Notes: generated by a model from the letters alone, not told the origin. A stretch of DNA of 54,660 nucleotides from Bacteroidales bacterium UBA4814 (GCA_002402465.1 DHFW01000001.1:1-54660); one strand, 5' to 3'. Numbered from the stretch's first letter, positions 26,753 through 34,274 are shown. Numbers and translations are program-made.

Positions 26753-27094
26753 ATGCAACCCATCATGATCAGCAACAAACGTGAATTATTCAGCGGGGAT
26801 TTGCAAAAGACTGCAACCCTTTTTAAGGCCCTTTCGCACCCTGCCAGGCTTGCCATCCTGGAATACCTTGCGGAAACCAAAACCTGCATTACCGGCGATA
26901 TTGCAGATGAACTTCCCCTGAGCCGAACAACCGTTAACCAGCACTTAAAAGAATTGAAAGATGTGGGTTTAATAAAGGGAACCATTGATGGGGTAAAAAA
27001 GAATTATTGCATTAACCAAGATAAATTGAACCTGCTCAGGGAAAACTTCAACGAATTTTTTGAAAAAATTGACACGGGCTTTCAGTGCGAATAA
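26753..27094 (+). CDS. arsR: ArsR-family metalloregulator 2
   Basis: 113 residues; ATG 26753 or 26765. A winged helix protein with ALSHPARLAILEYL and recognition region LSRTTVNQHLKELKDVGLI. It is clearly paralogous to the regulator at 22367. Possible arsenite ligands are Cys45 (TKTCITGD) and Cys86 (NYCIN), with a third Cys two residues from the end. It heads arsC, arsM, acr3 and a rhodanese gene, and should repress them through the operator at 26726-26745, whose arms differ from those of the first regulator. Confidence 0.9.
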   Translation: MQPIMISNKRELFSGDLQKTATLFKALSHPARLAILEYLAETKTCITGDIADELPLSRTTVNQHLKELKDVGLIKGTIDGVKKNYCINQDKLNLLRENFNEFFEKIDTGFQCE

Positions 27095-27113
27095 ATTTGA
27101 ACAAGAAAATTTT

Positions 27114-27542
27114 ATGATAAAAGTATTGATCTTGTGCACCGGAAACTCTTGCCGTAGCCAGATGGCACATGGCTTTCTGCAATCTTTTGATGAAAGAATA
27201 GTGGTTCGCTCGGCCGGAACCGAAGCTTCAGGAAAGCTAAATGAAAAAGCCGTAGCGGCCATGAAAGATATTGGCATTGATATTAGCCACCATACCTCTG
27301 ACACAGTAGATAAATACCTGGGTGAAGAGTGGGACTATGTGATTACCGTTTGCGGGGGAGCCAACGAAAACTGCCCTGCATTTATGGGTAAGGTAAAACA
27401 TCGGCTCCATATTGGTTTCGATGATCCATCGCACGTTACCGGAACCGAAGAATATATATGGAGTGAATTCGTCAGAGTACGTAACGAAATCAAAGAAGGT
27501 TTTTACAAATTATACCAAGAAGAAATCCTTTCACAATTATGA
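27114..27542 (+). CDS. arsC: Arsenate reductase, thioredoxin-coupled low-MW phosphatase type
   Basis: 142 residues. The P-loop LCTGNSCRS gives the nucleophile Cys8. VCGGANENC supplies Cys80 and Cys87 with the seven-residue spacing of the redox pair in S. aureus pI258 ArsC, and GFDDPSH is the acid loop. It reduces As(V) to As(III) using thioredoxin, which feeds both Acr3 export and ArsM methylation. Its last codons overlap the arsM start (ATGA), so translation is probably coupled. Confidence 0.93.
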   Translation: MIKVLILCTGNSCRSQMAHGFLQSFDERIVVRSAGTEASGKLNEKAVAAMKDIGIDISHHTSDTVDKYLGEEWDYVITVCGGANENCPAFMGKVKHRLHIGFDDPSHVTGTEEYIWSEFVRVRNEIKEGFYKLYQEEILSQL

Positions 27543-28345
27543 GCGAAAAAGATTTGAAATCAGTTGTTAAGGAAAAATACGGGCAAATTGCTTTGCAGGT
27601 TGATGCCTGTCAAGGCAGTTGTTGTGGTCCGGTTTCCGACTGCTGCGGGGTGGATTATACCAACTTCAGCGAAAATTACGAAAGCCAACAAGGCTATAAC
27701 AAAGACGCCGACCTGGGTCTTGGATGCGGAATACCTACCGAATTTGCGGGTATACAACCCGGACATCATGTGCTCGATCTGGGCAGCGGTGCCGGCAACG
27801 ACTGTTTTGTGGCCCGGGCATTGGTTGGAGAAACCGGGCAGGTAACTGGTATTGATTTTACGGATGCCATGGTTGAAAAGGCCATTTCTAATGCAGGCAA
27901 ACTTGGGTTTACCAATGTGCAGTTTGTCAAAGGAGATATTGAGCATATGCCTTTTGATGACAATCAGTTTGATGTGGTGATTTCAAACTGCGTCCTGAAT
28001 CTTGTTCCCGACAAAGGGAAAGCGTTTTCAGAAATTTTCCGGGTGTTGAAGTCAGAAGGTCAATTTTGTGTGTCGGATGTGGTTGTAAAAGGCGAAATGC
28101 CCGAAAAACTGCGGGCTGATGCCGAAATGTATGCCGGTTGTGTTTCAGGCGCTCTGCAAATGGAAGATTACCTGGCAGCGGCAAAAAACACAGGGTTTAA
28201 GAACCTTGCAGTACATAAAGAAAGGAAAATCGATATTCCAGAAAGTATTTTGAGGCAATACCTGGATGATGATAAATTGACGGATGCTGCTTTCGGAAAA
28301 TTTGGAATCTTCAGTATTACCCTGAGTGCAACAAAAAAACATTAA
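27539..28345 (+). CDS. arsM: Arsenite S-adenosylmethionine methyltransferase
   Basis: 268 residues. The SAM-binding motif DLGSGAGND lies at ~80-88. Three cysteines occupy the positions used by ArsM to bind As(III): Cys63 (GLGCG), Cys151 (ISNCVLN) and Cys201 (YAGCVSG). The N-terminus adds a Cys-rich segment (Cys24, 28, 29, 35, 36), common in bacterial ArsM. The enzyme converts As(III) to methylated and volatile species. The start overlaps arsC by 4 nt; acr3 follows after 17 bp. Confidence 0.94.
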   Translation: MSEKDLKSVVKEKYGQIALQVDACQGSCCGPVSDCCGVDYTNFSENYESQQGYNKDADLGLGCGIPTEFAGIQPGHHVLDLGSGAGNDCFVARALVGETGQVTGIDFTDAMVEKAISNAGKLGFTNVQFVKGDIEHMPFDDNQFDVVISNCVLNLVPDKGKAFSEIFRVLKSEGQFCVSDVVVKGEMPEKLRADAEMYAGCVSGALQMEDYLAAAKNTGFKNLAVHKERKIDIPESILRQYLDDDKLTDAAFGKFGIFSITLSATKKH

Positions 28346-28362
28346 TCTTAAAAACCTTTTTA

Positions 28363-29424
28363 ATGGTCGACTCTTTTAAAAAAGTGGTAATTCCGGATAA
28401 ACCCAAAAAAACCATTGGGTTCTTTGAGAAATACCTGACCATTTGGGTTGGTTTGGGCATTTTGGTTGGTATCTTGCTGGGTCATTTGGCCGGAGATGGA
28501 ATAAATGTGATCAGCCGCCTGGAAATTGCCCGGGTAAATATTCCGGTGGCCATTCTGATCTGGCTTATGATTTACCCCATGATGCTTCAGGTTGATTTTT
28601 CCAGCATCAGGAAAATCGGGAAAAAGCCCCGCGGGGTGGTCTGGACAGTGGTCATCAACTGGTTAATAAAACCCTTTACCATGGCCTTTTTTGCCTGGCT
28701 GTTCTTCTCCAAGCTCTATCAGGCTTGGATCACGCCCGAACTGGCTGGTGAATACATAGCCGGGGCCATTATTTTGGGCGCTGCTCCCTGTACGGCCATG
28801 GTGTTTGTCTGGTCTTACCTTTCTGATGGCGACCCGAATTATACCCTGGTGCAGGTTTCGGTCAACGACCTGATTATACTGGTGGCTTTTATTCCTATTG
28901 TAGGATTGTTGCTGGGAATAACCGATGTGATTATCCCTTACGATACGCTGGTTGCCAGTGTGGTTATTTTTGTGGTGGTTCCGCTCGTGGCAGGGGTTAT
29001 TACCCAACGCCTTTTACTGCGCACGCATGGGGTGGAATGGTTCAAAACCGTGTTTCTGCCCAAACTTAAGCCGGTAAGCATTGTTGCTCTACTGGTGACT
29101 CTGGTGTTGTTGTTTGCTTTCCAGGGACAAAACATCCTGGCCAATCCCCTGATCATTTTGCTGGCTGCCGTGCCCCTGGTTATCCAGACTTATTTTATAT
29201 TTTTCCTGGCCTGGTATGGGGGCAAGAAACTCAAACTCAGCTACGCTGTTTGTGCTCCCTCGGCCATGATCGGTGCAAGTAACTTTTTTGAACTGGCAGT
29301 TGCCGTGGCCATTGCCCTGTTTGGTTTGCAATCGCCGGCAGCCCTGGTTACCGTGGTGGGCGTGCTGGTAGAAGTACCGGTTATGTTATCACTGGTAGCC
29401 TTTGCCAATAGAAATAAATATTAA
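28363..29424 (+). CDS. acr3: Arsenite efflux permease, ACR3 family
   Basis: 353 residues and ten predicted membrane helices. Cys143 in ILGAAPCTAMVFVWSYLSDG matches the essential cysteine of ACR3 (Cys129-type) in helix 4. Other family segments are MLQVDFSSIRKIGKKPRG and APSAMIGASNFFELAVAVAI. It extrudes arsenite across the inner membrane by the proton motive force. It is in the same operon as arsR2, arsC and arsM. Confidence 0.95.
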   Translation: MVDSFKKVVIPDKPKKTIGFFEKYLTIWVGLGILVGILLGHLAGDGINVISRLEIARVNIPVAILIWLMIYPMMLQVDFSSIRKIGKKPRGVVWTVVINWLIKPFTMAFFAWLFFSKLYQAWITPELAGEYIAGAIILGAAPCTAMVFVWSYLSDGDPNYTLVQVSVNDLIILVAFIPIVGLLLGITDVIIPYDTLVASVVIFVVVPLVAGVITQRLLLRTHGVEWFKTVFLPKLKPVSIVALLVTLVLLFAFQGQNILANPLIILLAAVPLVIQTYFIFFLAWYGGKKLKLSYAVCAPSAMIGASNFFELAVAVAIALFGLQSPAALVTVVGVLVEVPVMLSLVAFANRNKY

Positions 29425-29432
29425 AAAATGTG

Positions 29433-29858
29433 ATGGCAGATCTTTTTAAAAATTTTGGTTTTACTTCCGGAGGCATAAAAAACGTAAGTCCGCGCGAAGC
29501 ACTGCAGCTTTGCAGGAGTGGCGCCGTATTGCTCGATGTGCGCCACGAAGAACTGGTAGCATTCAAGCACTTTGGGGTGGAAAATTATATTTTACTTCCT
29601 TCATTCGATATTGACAAACACCTGGATGAATTAATTCCTGATTTGTATTATGTGGTAGCCGATTCGGTGGGCATTCACAGCAAGGAAGTTTGTAAATTGC
29701 TTTTGGAGAAAGGTTTCATGCACGTTGCAAACCTTGCTGGCGGCATGGTTGAGTGGGAACGTGACGGGATGCCGGTTATTGTGGATGTAAAAGAACGCTT
29801 GAGTGGCTCTTGCACTTGTCAGTTGAAGAAAAGGGAGAGACCAAGAGATGAGAAGTGA
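29433..29858 (+). CDS. Rhodanese-like protein lacking the catalytic cysteine
   Basis: 141 residues from ATG 29433; a GTG immediately before is less likely. A rhodanese fold (VSPREALQLCRSGAVLLDVRHEE, then LAGGMVEWERDGMPV). The active loop normally reads Cys-x-x-Gly-x-Arg; here it is Asp77-Ser-Val-Gly-Ile-His82. Sulfur transfer through that residue is therefore not possible. The tail has Cys127-Thr-Cys129 after a Gly-Ser linker, a possible replacement thiol pair or As(III) site. Last gene of the arsR2 operon, 8 bp after acr3. The 3' flank is a GAGAAG-rich simple repeat. Confidence 0.82.
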   Translation: MADLFKNFGFTSGGIKNVSPREALQLCRSGAVLLDVRHEELVAFKHFGVENYILLPSFDIDKHLDELIPDLYYVVADSVGIHSKEVCKLLLEKGFMHVANLAGGMVEWERDGMPVIVDVKERLSGSCTCQLKKRERPRDEK

Positions 29859-29912
29859 GAAGTGAGAGGGTGAGAAGGTGAGAAGATGAGGAGATGAGCA
29901 GATTTGAGGATT
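29853..29912 (+). repeat. Purine-rich simple repeat after the rhodanese gene
   Basis: Imperfect units of GAGAAGTGAGA / GTGAGAAG, almost free of pyrimidines except T, start inside the last codons of the rhodanese gene and run about 60 bp. Tracts like this grow by slippage. No gene or hairpin is visible in it. Confidence 0.6.
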
Positions 29913-29961
29913 TGCAGATTAGTTGATTAAGGGATGGCCACTGACGACTGCCTGGTTACAA

Positions 29962-29998
29962 AAACAAAAAGGGAACGAATCCTTGCAGAATCGTTCCC
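29962..29998 (-). terminator. Terminator of the minus-strand RNA
   Basis: On the minus strand GGGAACGA ... TCGTTCCC forms a perfect 8-bp stem (29998-29971) and leads directly into TTTTTGTTTTTG. It marks the 3' end of the predicted noncoding RNA that starts near 30,578. Confidence 0.8.
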
Positions 29999-30579
29999 TT
30001 TCACTTTCGAAGGCTTGCGCTTTCGATTGTGCCAGGTTACTGTTATTGCGGCCGGCGCGTAATGTTCAGTCCGAAGACTTTCTCAGTTACGGCCCCTGGC
30101 CATCGGGCGGTACCAGCTAAGGTACGGCCTCTTGGCTGTCCGCTGGAAGTACCCGAAAGCACTTCTTCCCGGACGAAGTGTCGTTTTTTAAGGACCTTTT
30201 AGGGGCTCCTTGTTATGTGCTTCTCCTGCTTCTGTCCTTTCCTTTCGGTCGGGCTGCCAGCTGTTGAAGTCATTAACAATGTCCTTTCTCTAAGGCAAAT
30301 CATCTTGACCCGGAGGCCTGCATGATTTCAGCATCTCGTCCTTTGCCGAAGCATAGGGCTGATTTGCTGCCTTCGACTCAATCATTTAAAGAACGCTGGG
30401 CGATCTCTGAGTGACTGACCTTGCCTTTCGAGTCATGCCTTGCGGCATGGTGTCAGGGCTCGGACTTCGGCTCCTCAAACTGGCAAACCTTGCGGTTTGT
30501 TCGATCTGGTGTGACGCTCAGCTAAGAACGCCATCCTTCTCCCTGCTTTTTGGAGCGGCCTTTTATCGCTCGCCTGGTT
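29962..30579 (-). ncRNA. Predicted ~0.6-kb structured noncoding RNA, family not recognised
   Basis: No credible protein frame exists here, yet the DNA is GC-richer than its flanks and full of short hairpins on the minus strand. Examples are CATGCC-GCAA-GGCATG (30449-30434), CAAACC-GCAA-GGTTTG (30499-30484), AGTC-TTCG-GACT (30079-30068), GAAGT...ACTTC (30065-30146 region, at 30165-30146) and GTACC...GGTAC (30125-30110). GNRA and UUCG loops are typical of folded RNAs. AAAGGAC occurs three times (30240-30234, 30287-30281, 30344-30338). A textbook promoter lies just upstream and a terminator at the other end. CCAGG near the 5' end can pair with CCTGG near the 3' end. I do not see RNase P (no GGAAAGTCCGGGC/ACAGAA core), tmRNA, SRP or 6S hallmarks. 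A relative of the large ornate RNAs (ROOL, GOLLD, OLE) is possible but unproved. Confidence 0.6.
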
Positions 30580-30582
30580 CAA

Positions 30583-30615
30583 CAAATATACAACCCTATT
30601 CTGCTGTATTCCAAA
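30583..30615 (-). promoter_or_regulatory. Promoter of the structured RNA
   Basis: On the minus strand TTTG (30615-30612) is followed after 21 nt by TATATTTG (30590-30583). Both elements match the Bacteroidota consensus TTTG-N19-21-TAnnTTTG exactly. Initiation is expected near 30,578, directly before the first hairpins. Confidence 0.7.
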
Positions 30616-30654
30616 TTTTTTCAAGCTTTTTAATGCACTTGTTTTCAACCGAAG

Positions 30655-30740
30655 TTATTAACAATTGTTCACAACTCTGCAGAACCCAACAGGATTGACT
30701 TTTCATCAGATTTTTTAAAAAAATATGATGGTTATTAACA
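30655..30740 (+). other. DnaA-box-like cluster in an AT-rich gap
   Basis: Within the gene-free stretch 30616-31163, TTATTAACA (30655-30663), TTGTTCACA (30665-30673) and TTATTAACA (30732-30740) each match the DnaA box TTATCCACA at 7 of 9 positions, all on one strand. A/T runs lie between them. They could be part of a replication origin or chance in AT-rich DNA. The rest of the gap shows no gene that I trust. Confidence 0.25.
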
Positions 30741-31163
30741 ATTTTTTTTGGAAACAAATAAACAAGTACATCTCAGAAACAAAAAAAATCCGTCAGGATT
30801 TGCCGGATTAGTGGTTGCAAATAATGCTAAATAACTTTCTGGCGATAAGAAGTTAATAAACCTGTCCTTTCAGTAAGTTTTTTCACGCAAGTAATAAAAA
30901 AGGTAATTTCTGACTTTTGCTTTCACAAATGAAAGGTTTGGGGGAAGAATCTTTAAGCATGGAAGAATGAATAAAACCATTATATCCATATAACATATAA
31001 GAGGTTGTAGGCCTTATACCCAAGCAAGCGAAGATATGGAGCAACAAACGCGGTATGGTGGCCAAAAAAACCATCGCTTTGATGAAGGTTGGCAGTGCAA
31101 GTAAATCTTTCATTGTTAAAAATATTGTAAATTCGAATGCGTTTTCCTAAAAATCAATTTTTT

Positions 31164-31658
31164 ATGTCCAAGCCCAATCATACCTGCATTTTTGTGGTGG
31201 AAGATGACCTAATGTACTCCCGAAGCATTTTGCACATGCTGGAGGCCAAGAACTTCGTAAACGTGCGGCTCTTTCCCAATGGGGAAGAATGCCTTGAACA
31301 ACTGCACCTGGAGCCTGAAGTGATTTTGCTCGATTACTGGCTTGGGGAGGGAAAACTCAATGGCAAAGAGGTTATGGAAGTGATCCGGAACAAATCGCCT
31401 CGCTCGAAGGTGATTTTTCTGACGGCAATGGACAACCTGAAGATTGCCCGCGAAACCATGGCCATGGGAGCCTATGATTATGTGGTGAAAACGGAGAGCG
31501 CCATGGAAAGGGTTAAAAATCTGTTGCGGCGCATAGTATTCGAAAAACAGATTCAGGAAGAAAACCGCATGCTGAGGCGCAGCCGCCGGCTTATTCTTTT
31601 TCTTGTTCTCTTGCTTGGATTGGCAACTGTGGGTATTTTTTTACTCAGGTTTTTTTAA
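31164..31658 (+). CDS. Receiver-domain protein with C-terminal membrane anchor
   Basis: 164 residues from ATG 31164 (MSKPNHTCIFVVEDD); an ATG at 31137 is the alternative. A CheY-like receiver with acidic pocket EDD at 13-15, phospho-acceptor Asp57 (ILLDYWLGE), Thr in FLTAMD and Lys in YVVKTES. A coiled-coil-like linker (VFEKQIQEENRMLRR) and one strongly hydrophobic helix (LILFLVLLLGLATVGIFLL) then end the protein. No DNA-binding domain is present. A membrane-tethered single-domain response regulator is uncommon. No histidine kinase is adjacent. Confidence 0.82.
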   Translation: MSKPNHTCIFVVEDDLMYSRSILHMLEAKNFVNVRLFPNGEECLEQLHLEPEVILLDYWLGEGKLNGKEVMEVIRNKSPRSKVIFLTAMDNLKIARETMAMGAYDYVVKTESAMERVKNLLRRIVFEKQIQEENRMLRRSRRLILFLVLLLGLATVGIFLLRFF

Positions 31659-31759
31659 GCCCATGCTTTTAGGTTTGTAATGCTTTTTAAAATTCCGTAA
31701 GAACGCTGAAATTCCATAGATCCGTTTTCCTTATTGACTTATCCCTAATATTTCATGCA

Positions 31760-32230
31760 ATGAAAAGTGTAAAAATTTCTGCCGTTTTATTGAAAATGGT
31801 CTTTTCGCTATGTATCCTTCTTGCTGCAGGTGGTGTTTATTCGCAGAAGGCGCTTCAACCCTATGATGACTGGACTATTCAGGTACTTAACCAGCTCAGG
31901 ATTTACGAAGAACGGCTTGAGCTAACCAACCAGTCGCACGAATTTGTTACAGGTCGCCTCGACAATGAAGGCACTGAGTGGGTAACTATTGAGCTTCCTG
32001 CTGGTTACACCTACCATATTTTGGGGGTTTGCGATCACGACTGTTTTGACCTCGACCTGGAGTTGCATACCACCGAGAATGTGATGCTTAGCAGCGATGT
32101 GGAAACGGATGATTACCCCTTGGTTTCGGTTACCCCAGCCGAGCGAACCATATACCGGGTAAAGGTGGTCATGGCCAACTGCTCCAGCAGTCCTTGCCGA
32201 TATGGGCTGGGCATTTATCGCAGCGAATGA
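31760..32230 (+). CDS. Exported protein of unknown function
   Basis: 156 residues. A signal peptide (KMVFSLCILLAAGGVYSQ) leads to a ~130-residue mature domain with beta-strand character (WVTIELPAGYTYHILGVCDHDCFDLDLEL, TIYRVKVVMANCSSSPCRYGLGIY). Four cysteines (two CxxxC-like pairs) probably form disulfides. The pattern suggests a pre-peptidase C-terminal-like or jelly-roll beta domain that stands alone. Monocistronic, with a terminator right after it. Confidence 0.75.
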   Translation: MKSVKISAVLLKMVFSLCILLAAGGVYSQKALQPYDDWTIQVLNQLRIYEERLELTNQSHEFVTGRLDNEGTEWVTIELPAGYTYHILGVCDHDCFDLDLELHTTENVMLSSDVETDDYPLVSVTPAERTIYRVKVVMANCSSSPCRYGLGIYRSE

Positions 32231-32252
32231 GGCTTTCAATAATCTGATCTTG

Positions 32253-32287
32253 TCCCGGTAATCAATAATTGACCCGGGATTTTTTTT
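32253..32287 (+). terminator. Terminator after the exported protein gene
   Basis: TCCCGG (32253-32258) pairs with CCGGGA (32274-32279), with an inner CAAT/ATTG pair, followed by eight T residues. Confidence 0.8.
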
Positions 32288-32335
32288 GCATTGCCCGGGG
32301 GTTTTCCTAATTTTAATTCCATAAAAAAACCTGCT

Positions 32336-33040
32336 ATGAAGAAACGTTTGGTGGTATTATCCGGCGCCGGAGTAAGTGCTGAAAGCGGTATAAAAACTTT
32401 CCGCGACAGCGGTGGGCTGTGGGAAGAATATGACATTATGGAAGTGGCCACGCCCGAAGCCTGGGAGCGAAATATGGACCTGGTGCTGGAGTTTTACAAT
32501 CAGCGACGCAGGCAACTGATTGATGTGCAGCCCAATGCAGCGCATTATGCCCTGGCCGAACTGGAACAATCATTCGATGTGCATATCATCACACAAAATG
32601 TTGATGATTTGCATGAACGCGCTGGGTCGACCCAGGTAATGCATCTGCACGGCGAACTGAAAAAGGTGAGAAGCACCGCCGATCCCGACCTGGTGTATGA
32701 GTTGGATGGCTGGGAGCTGAAAAAAGGCGACACCTGCGAGCTGGGTTCGCAATTGCGGCCGCATATCGTGTGGTTTGGCGAAGAGGTTCCTATGATACCT
32801 GCTGCAGCCGACCTGACTGCCACCGCCGATATTTTTCTGATCGTGGGTACTTCGCTCAACGTCTATCCCGCTGCTAGTCTGGTGGGGTATGTGAAAAGGG
32901 GAACGCCAATTTATCTCATAGATCCGGGGCATTTGGCAGTATCACATATTCCGAACCTTACCTTTATTAAAGAGAAGGCCTCGGTGGGAATGGAGCGGCT
33001 GAAAGAAATACTGCTCAAGCTGGCTGACAAAAACCAATAA
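32336..33040 (+). CDS. cobB: Sirtuin-type NAD-dependent protein deacylase
   Basis: 234 residues from ATG 32336. The NAD-binding motifs GAGVSAESGI (10-19) and TFRDSGGLW, then TQNVDDLHERAG (87-97) and catalytic His105 (HLHGE). Tyr54-x-x-Arg57 (FYNQR) matches the acyl-pocket signature of class III sirtuins (SIRT5/CobB), which remove succinyl and other acidic acyl groups. Only one Cys (GDTCELG) remains in the region that normally carries the four-cysteine zinc ribbon, so zinc binding is doubtful. Followed 5 bp later by a SPOUT methyltransferase gene. Confidence 0.9.
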   Translation: MKKRLVVLSGAGVSAESGIKTFRDSGGLWEEYDIMEVATPEAWERNMDLVLEFYNQRRRQLIDVQPNAAHYALAELEQSFDVHIITQNVDDLHERAGSTQVMHLHGELKKVRSTADPDLVYELDGWELKKGDTCELGSQLRPHIVWFGEEVPMIPAAADLTATADIFLIVGTSLNVYPAASLVGYVKRGTPIYLIDPGHLAVSHIPNLTFIKEKASVGMERLKEILLKLADKNQ

Positions 33041-33045
33041 AGCCT

Positions 33046-33573
33046 ATGCGAAAACTATCGATGGATGAGCTTGGCCGGAAAACGGCAGAGGAGTTTCAGC
33101 GTGCCGAAAAATTTCCTTTGGTGCTGGTGCTCGACAATGTGCGTAGCATGATGAATATCGGCTCGCTTTTTCGCACGGCCGATGCCTTTCTTATTGAGTC
33201 TATCATGCTTTGTGGCATTACGGCCACGCCTCCCCACCGCGAAATTCAAAAAACTGCCCTGGGAGCCACTGAGTCGGTACACTGGCAATATTTTGAAGAC
33301 ACCATCCAGGCTATATCCATATTAAAAGAGAGGGGGTACAAGGTACTGGCCCTTGAGCAGGCCGAGGGAAGCGTTAGCCTGAAAAATTTCATCCCGGATA
33401 AAGACCAGCCTTATGCACTGGTATTTGGCAATGAGGTAAAAGGCGTGGCAGAAGAAGCTCTGGCTATGTGTCATGGCTGCATTGAAATACCTCAGTTCGG
33501 CACCAAGCACTCGCTCAATGTATCGGTTACGGCCGGAATTGTAATCTGGGACTTTTTCTCCAAGCTGGGTTAG
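33046..33573 (+). CDS. SpoU/TrmH-family RNA methyltransferase
   Basis: 175 residues, a stand-alone SPOUT catalytic domain. The three family motifs are present: NIGSLFRTADAF (motif 1), LVFGNEVKGV (motif 2) and HSLNVSVTAGIVIWDF (motif 3). It should 2'-O-methylate a tRNA or rRNA ribose with SAM; the exact site cannot be told. It probably forms an operon with the sirtuin. Its stop overlaps the convergent gene at 33570 by 4 nt. Confidence 0.9.
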   Translation: MRKLSMDELGRKTAEEFQRAEKFPLVLVLDNVRSMMNIGSLFRTADAFLIESIMLCGITATPPHREIQKTALGATESVHWQYFEDTIQAISILKERGYKVLALEQAEGSVSLKNFIPDKDQPYALVFGNEVKGVAEEALAMCHGCIEIPQFGTKHSLNVSVTAGIVIWDFFSKLG

Positions 33574-34274
33574 GACTCCTCTGCTTTTTGCTGGTCGTGG
33601 TCGGCCTGAAATTTGAAGCCCATGCGCTTGCCGGTGCGGGTTTTCATATTAAACGAATTTTCCATCACATCCGAAACCGTGGTTTCCTTTACCATATCGT
33701 AAGGCGGCACCAGCAAGTCGAAGTCGATGCTGTAGCTCATTGCCGATTCAATGATTTTCCGCATGTTGGCCTGGTTTATGGGCTCAGTCATAAACTGGTT
33801 GTAGTAAAAATCGGTCTGGTGCTTGCCTTCCACCAGGAAAAACTTCTCTTTATTAATGAATACCCTGGCCACCAAATAACCAAAGTCGTTCATGCGGTTG
33901 TAGCGAAACGAGTCGGTAAGGAAATTGAAAATGTTGATCACCCCGCAGTAGGAACGCTCCGGGTCTTCTTTAATGTAAGGTGTTTTCATTACCTCGTGCA
34001 CCCGCGAAAATTCAAATACGTTGGTGTGCATATTAAAGATCAGGGTGTCACCCGAGAATCGGAGTTCACCTTCAAACTCCCCCTTGTCGCGAAACTCCAC
34101 GCGAAACGGATGCCCGTCGTGGGTGAGGCGGCGGTCGGCTTCAAACCGAATGAGGTCGGCCACCAATTTAAACTCGTGAAAAACGTCAAAGGTGTTTTTG
34201 TACACCTGCTTTTTAAGCATTGATTTACTTACCAGTTTTTTGTAAAGGTGGTCGTTGTTGTATTCCATAATCAT
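33570..34274 (-). CDS. Conserved hypothetical protein
   Basis: 234 residues (ATG 34274, or 34268 as M3), no signal peptide or membrane segment, mixed alpha/beta. There are many charged residues and a regular beta-strand region (FRVEFRDKGEFEGELRFSGDTLIFNMHTNVFEF). It resembles full-length conserved cytosolic proteins seen in Bacteroidota, but I cannot name a domain. The convergent 4-nt overlap with the methyltransferase gene and lack of frame damage support a real gene. Function unknown. Confidence 0.72.
   Translation of the reverse strand: MIMEYNNDHLYKKLVSKSMLKKQVYKNTFDVFHEFKLVADLIRFEADRRLTHDGHPFRVEFRDKGEFEGELRFSGDTLIFNMHTNVFEFSRVHEVMKTPYIKEDPERSYCGVINIFNFLTDSFRYNRMNDFGYLVARVFINKEKFFLVEGKHQTDFYYNQFMTEPINQANMRKIIESAMSYSIDFDLLVPPYDMVKETTVSDVMENSFNMKTRTGKRMGFKFQADHDQQKAEES

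Noticed and set aside
29853..29912. A CRISPR or tandem-repeat array in the GAGAAG-rich stretch
   Set aside because: The units are short, imperfect and have no spacers. It is simple-sequence DNA. No CRISPR array, tRNA gene or insertion sequence was found anywhere in the window.
29962..30579. RNase P RNA or tmRNA as the identity of the 0.6-kb RNA
   Set aside because: The universal RNase P core (GGAAAGTCCGGGC and ACAGAA-CCGGCTTA) and the tmRNA ends with a 3' CCA are absent on both strands.
30411..30698. A 95-codon plus-strand frame across the structured RNA
   Set aside because: Its translation has no family likeness and low-complexity composition. The hairpins, promoter and terminator on the other strand explain the region better.
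30883..31113. A 76-codon minus-strand frame with an ATG start and a hydrophobic N-terminus
   Set aside because: No recognisable domain, no convincing promoter, and it lies in AT-rich DNA where such frames occur by chance. It could still be a small membrane protein, but I cannot support it.
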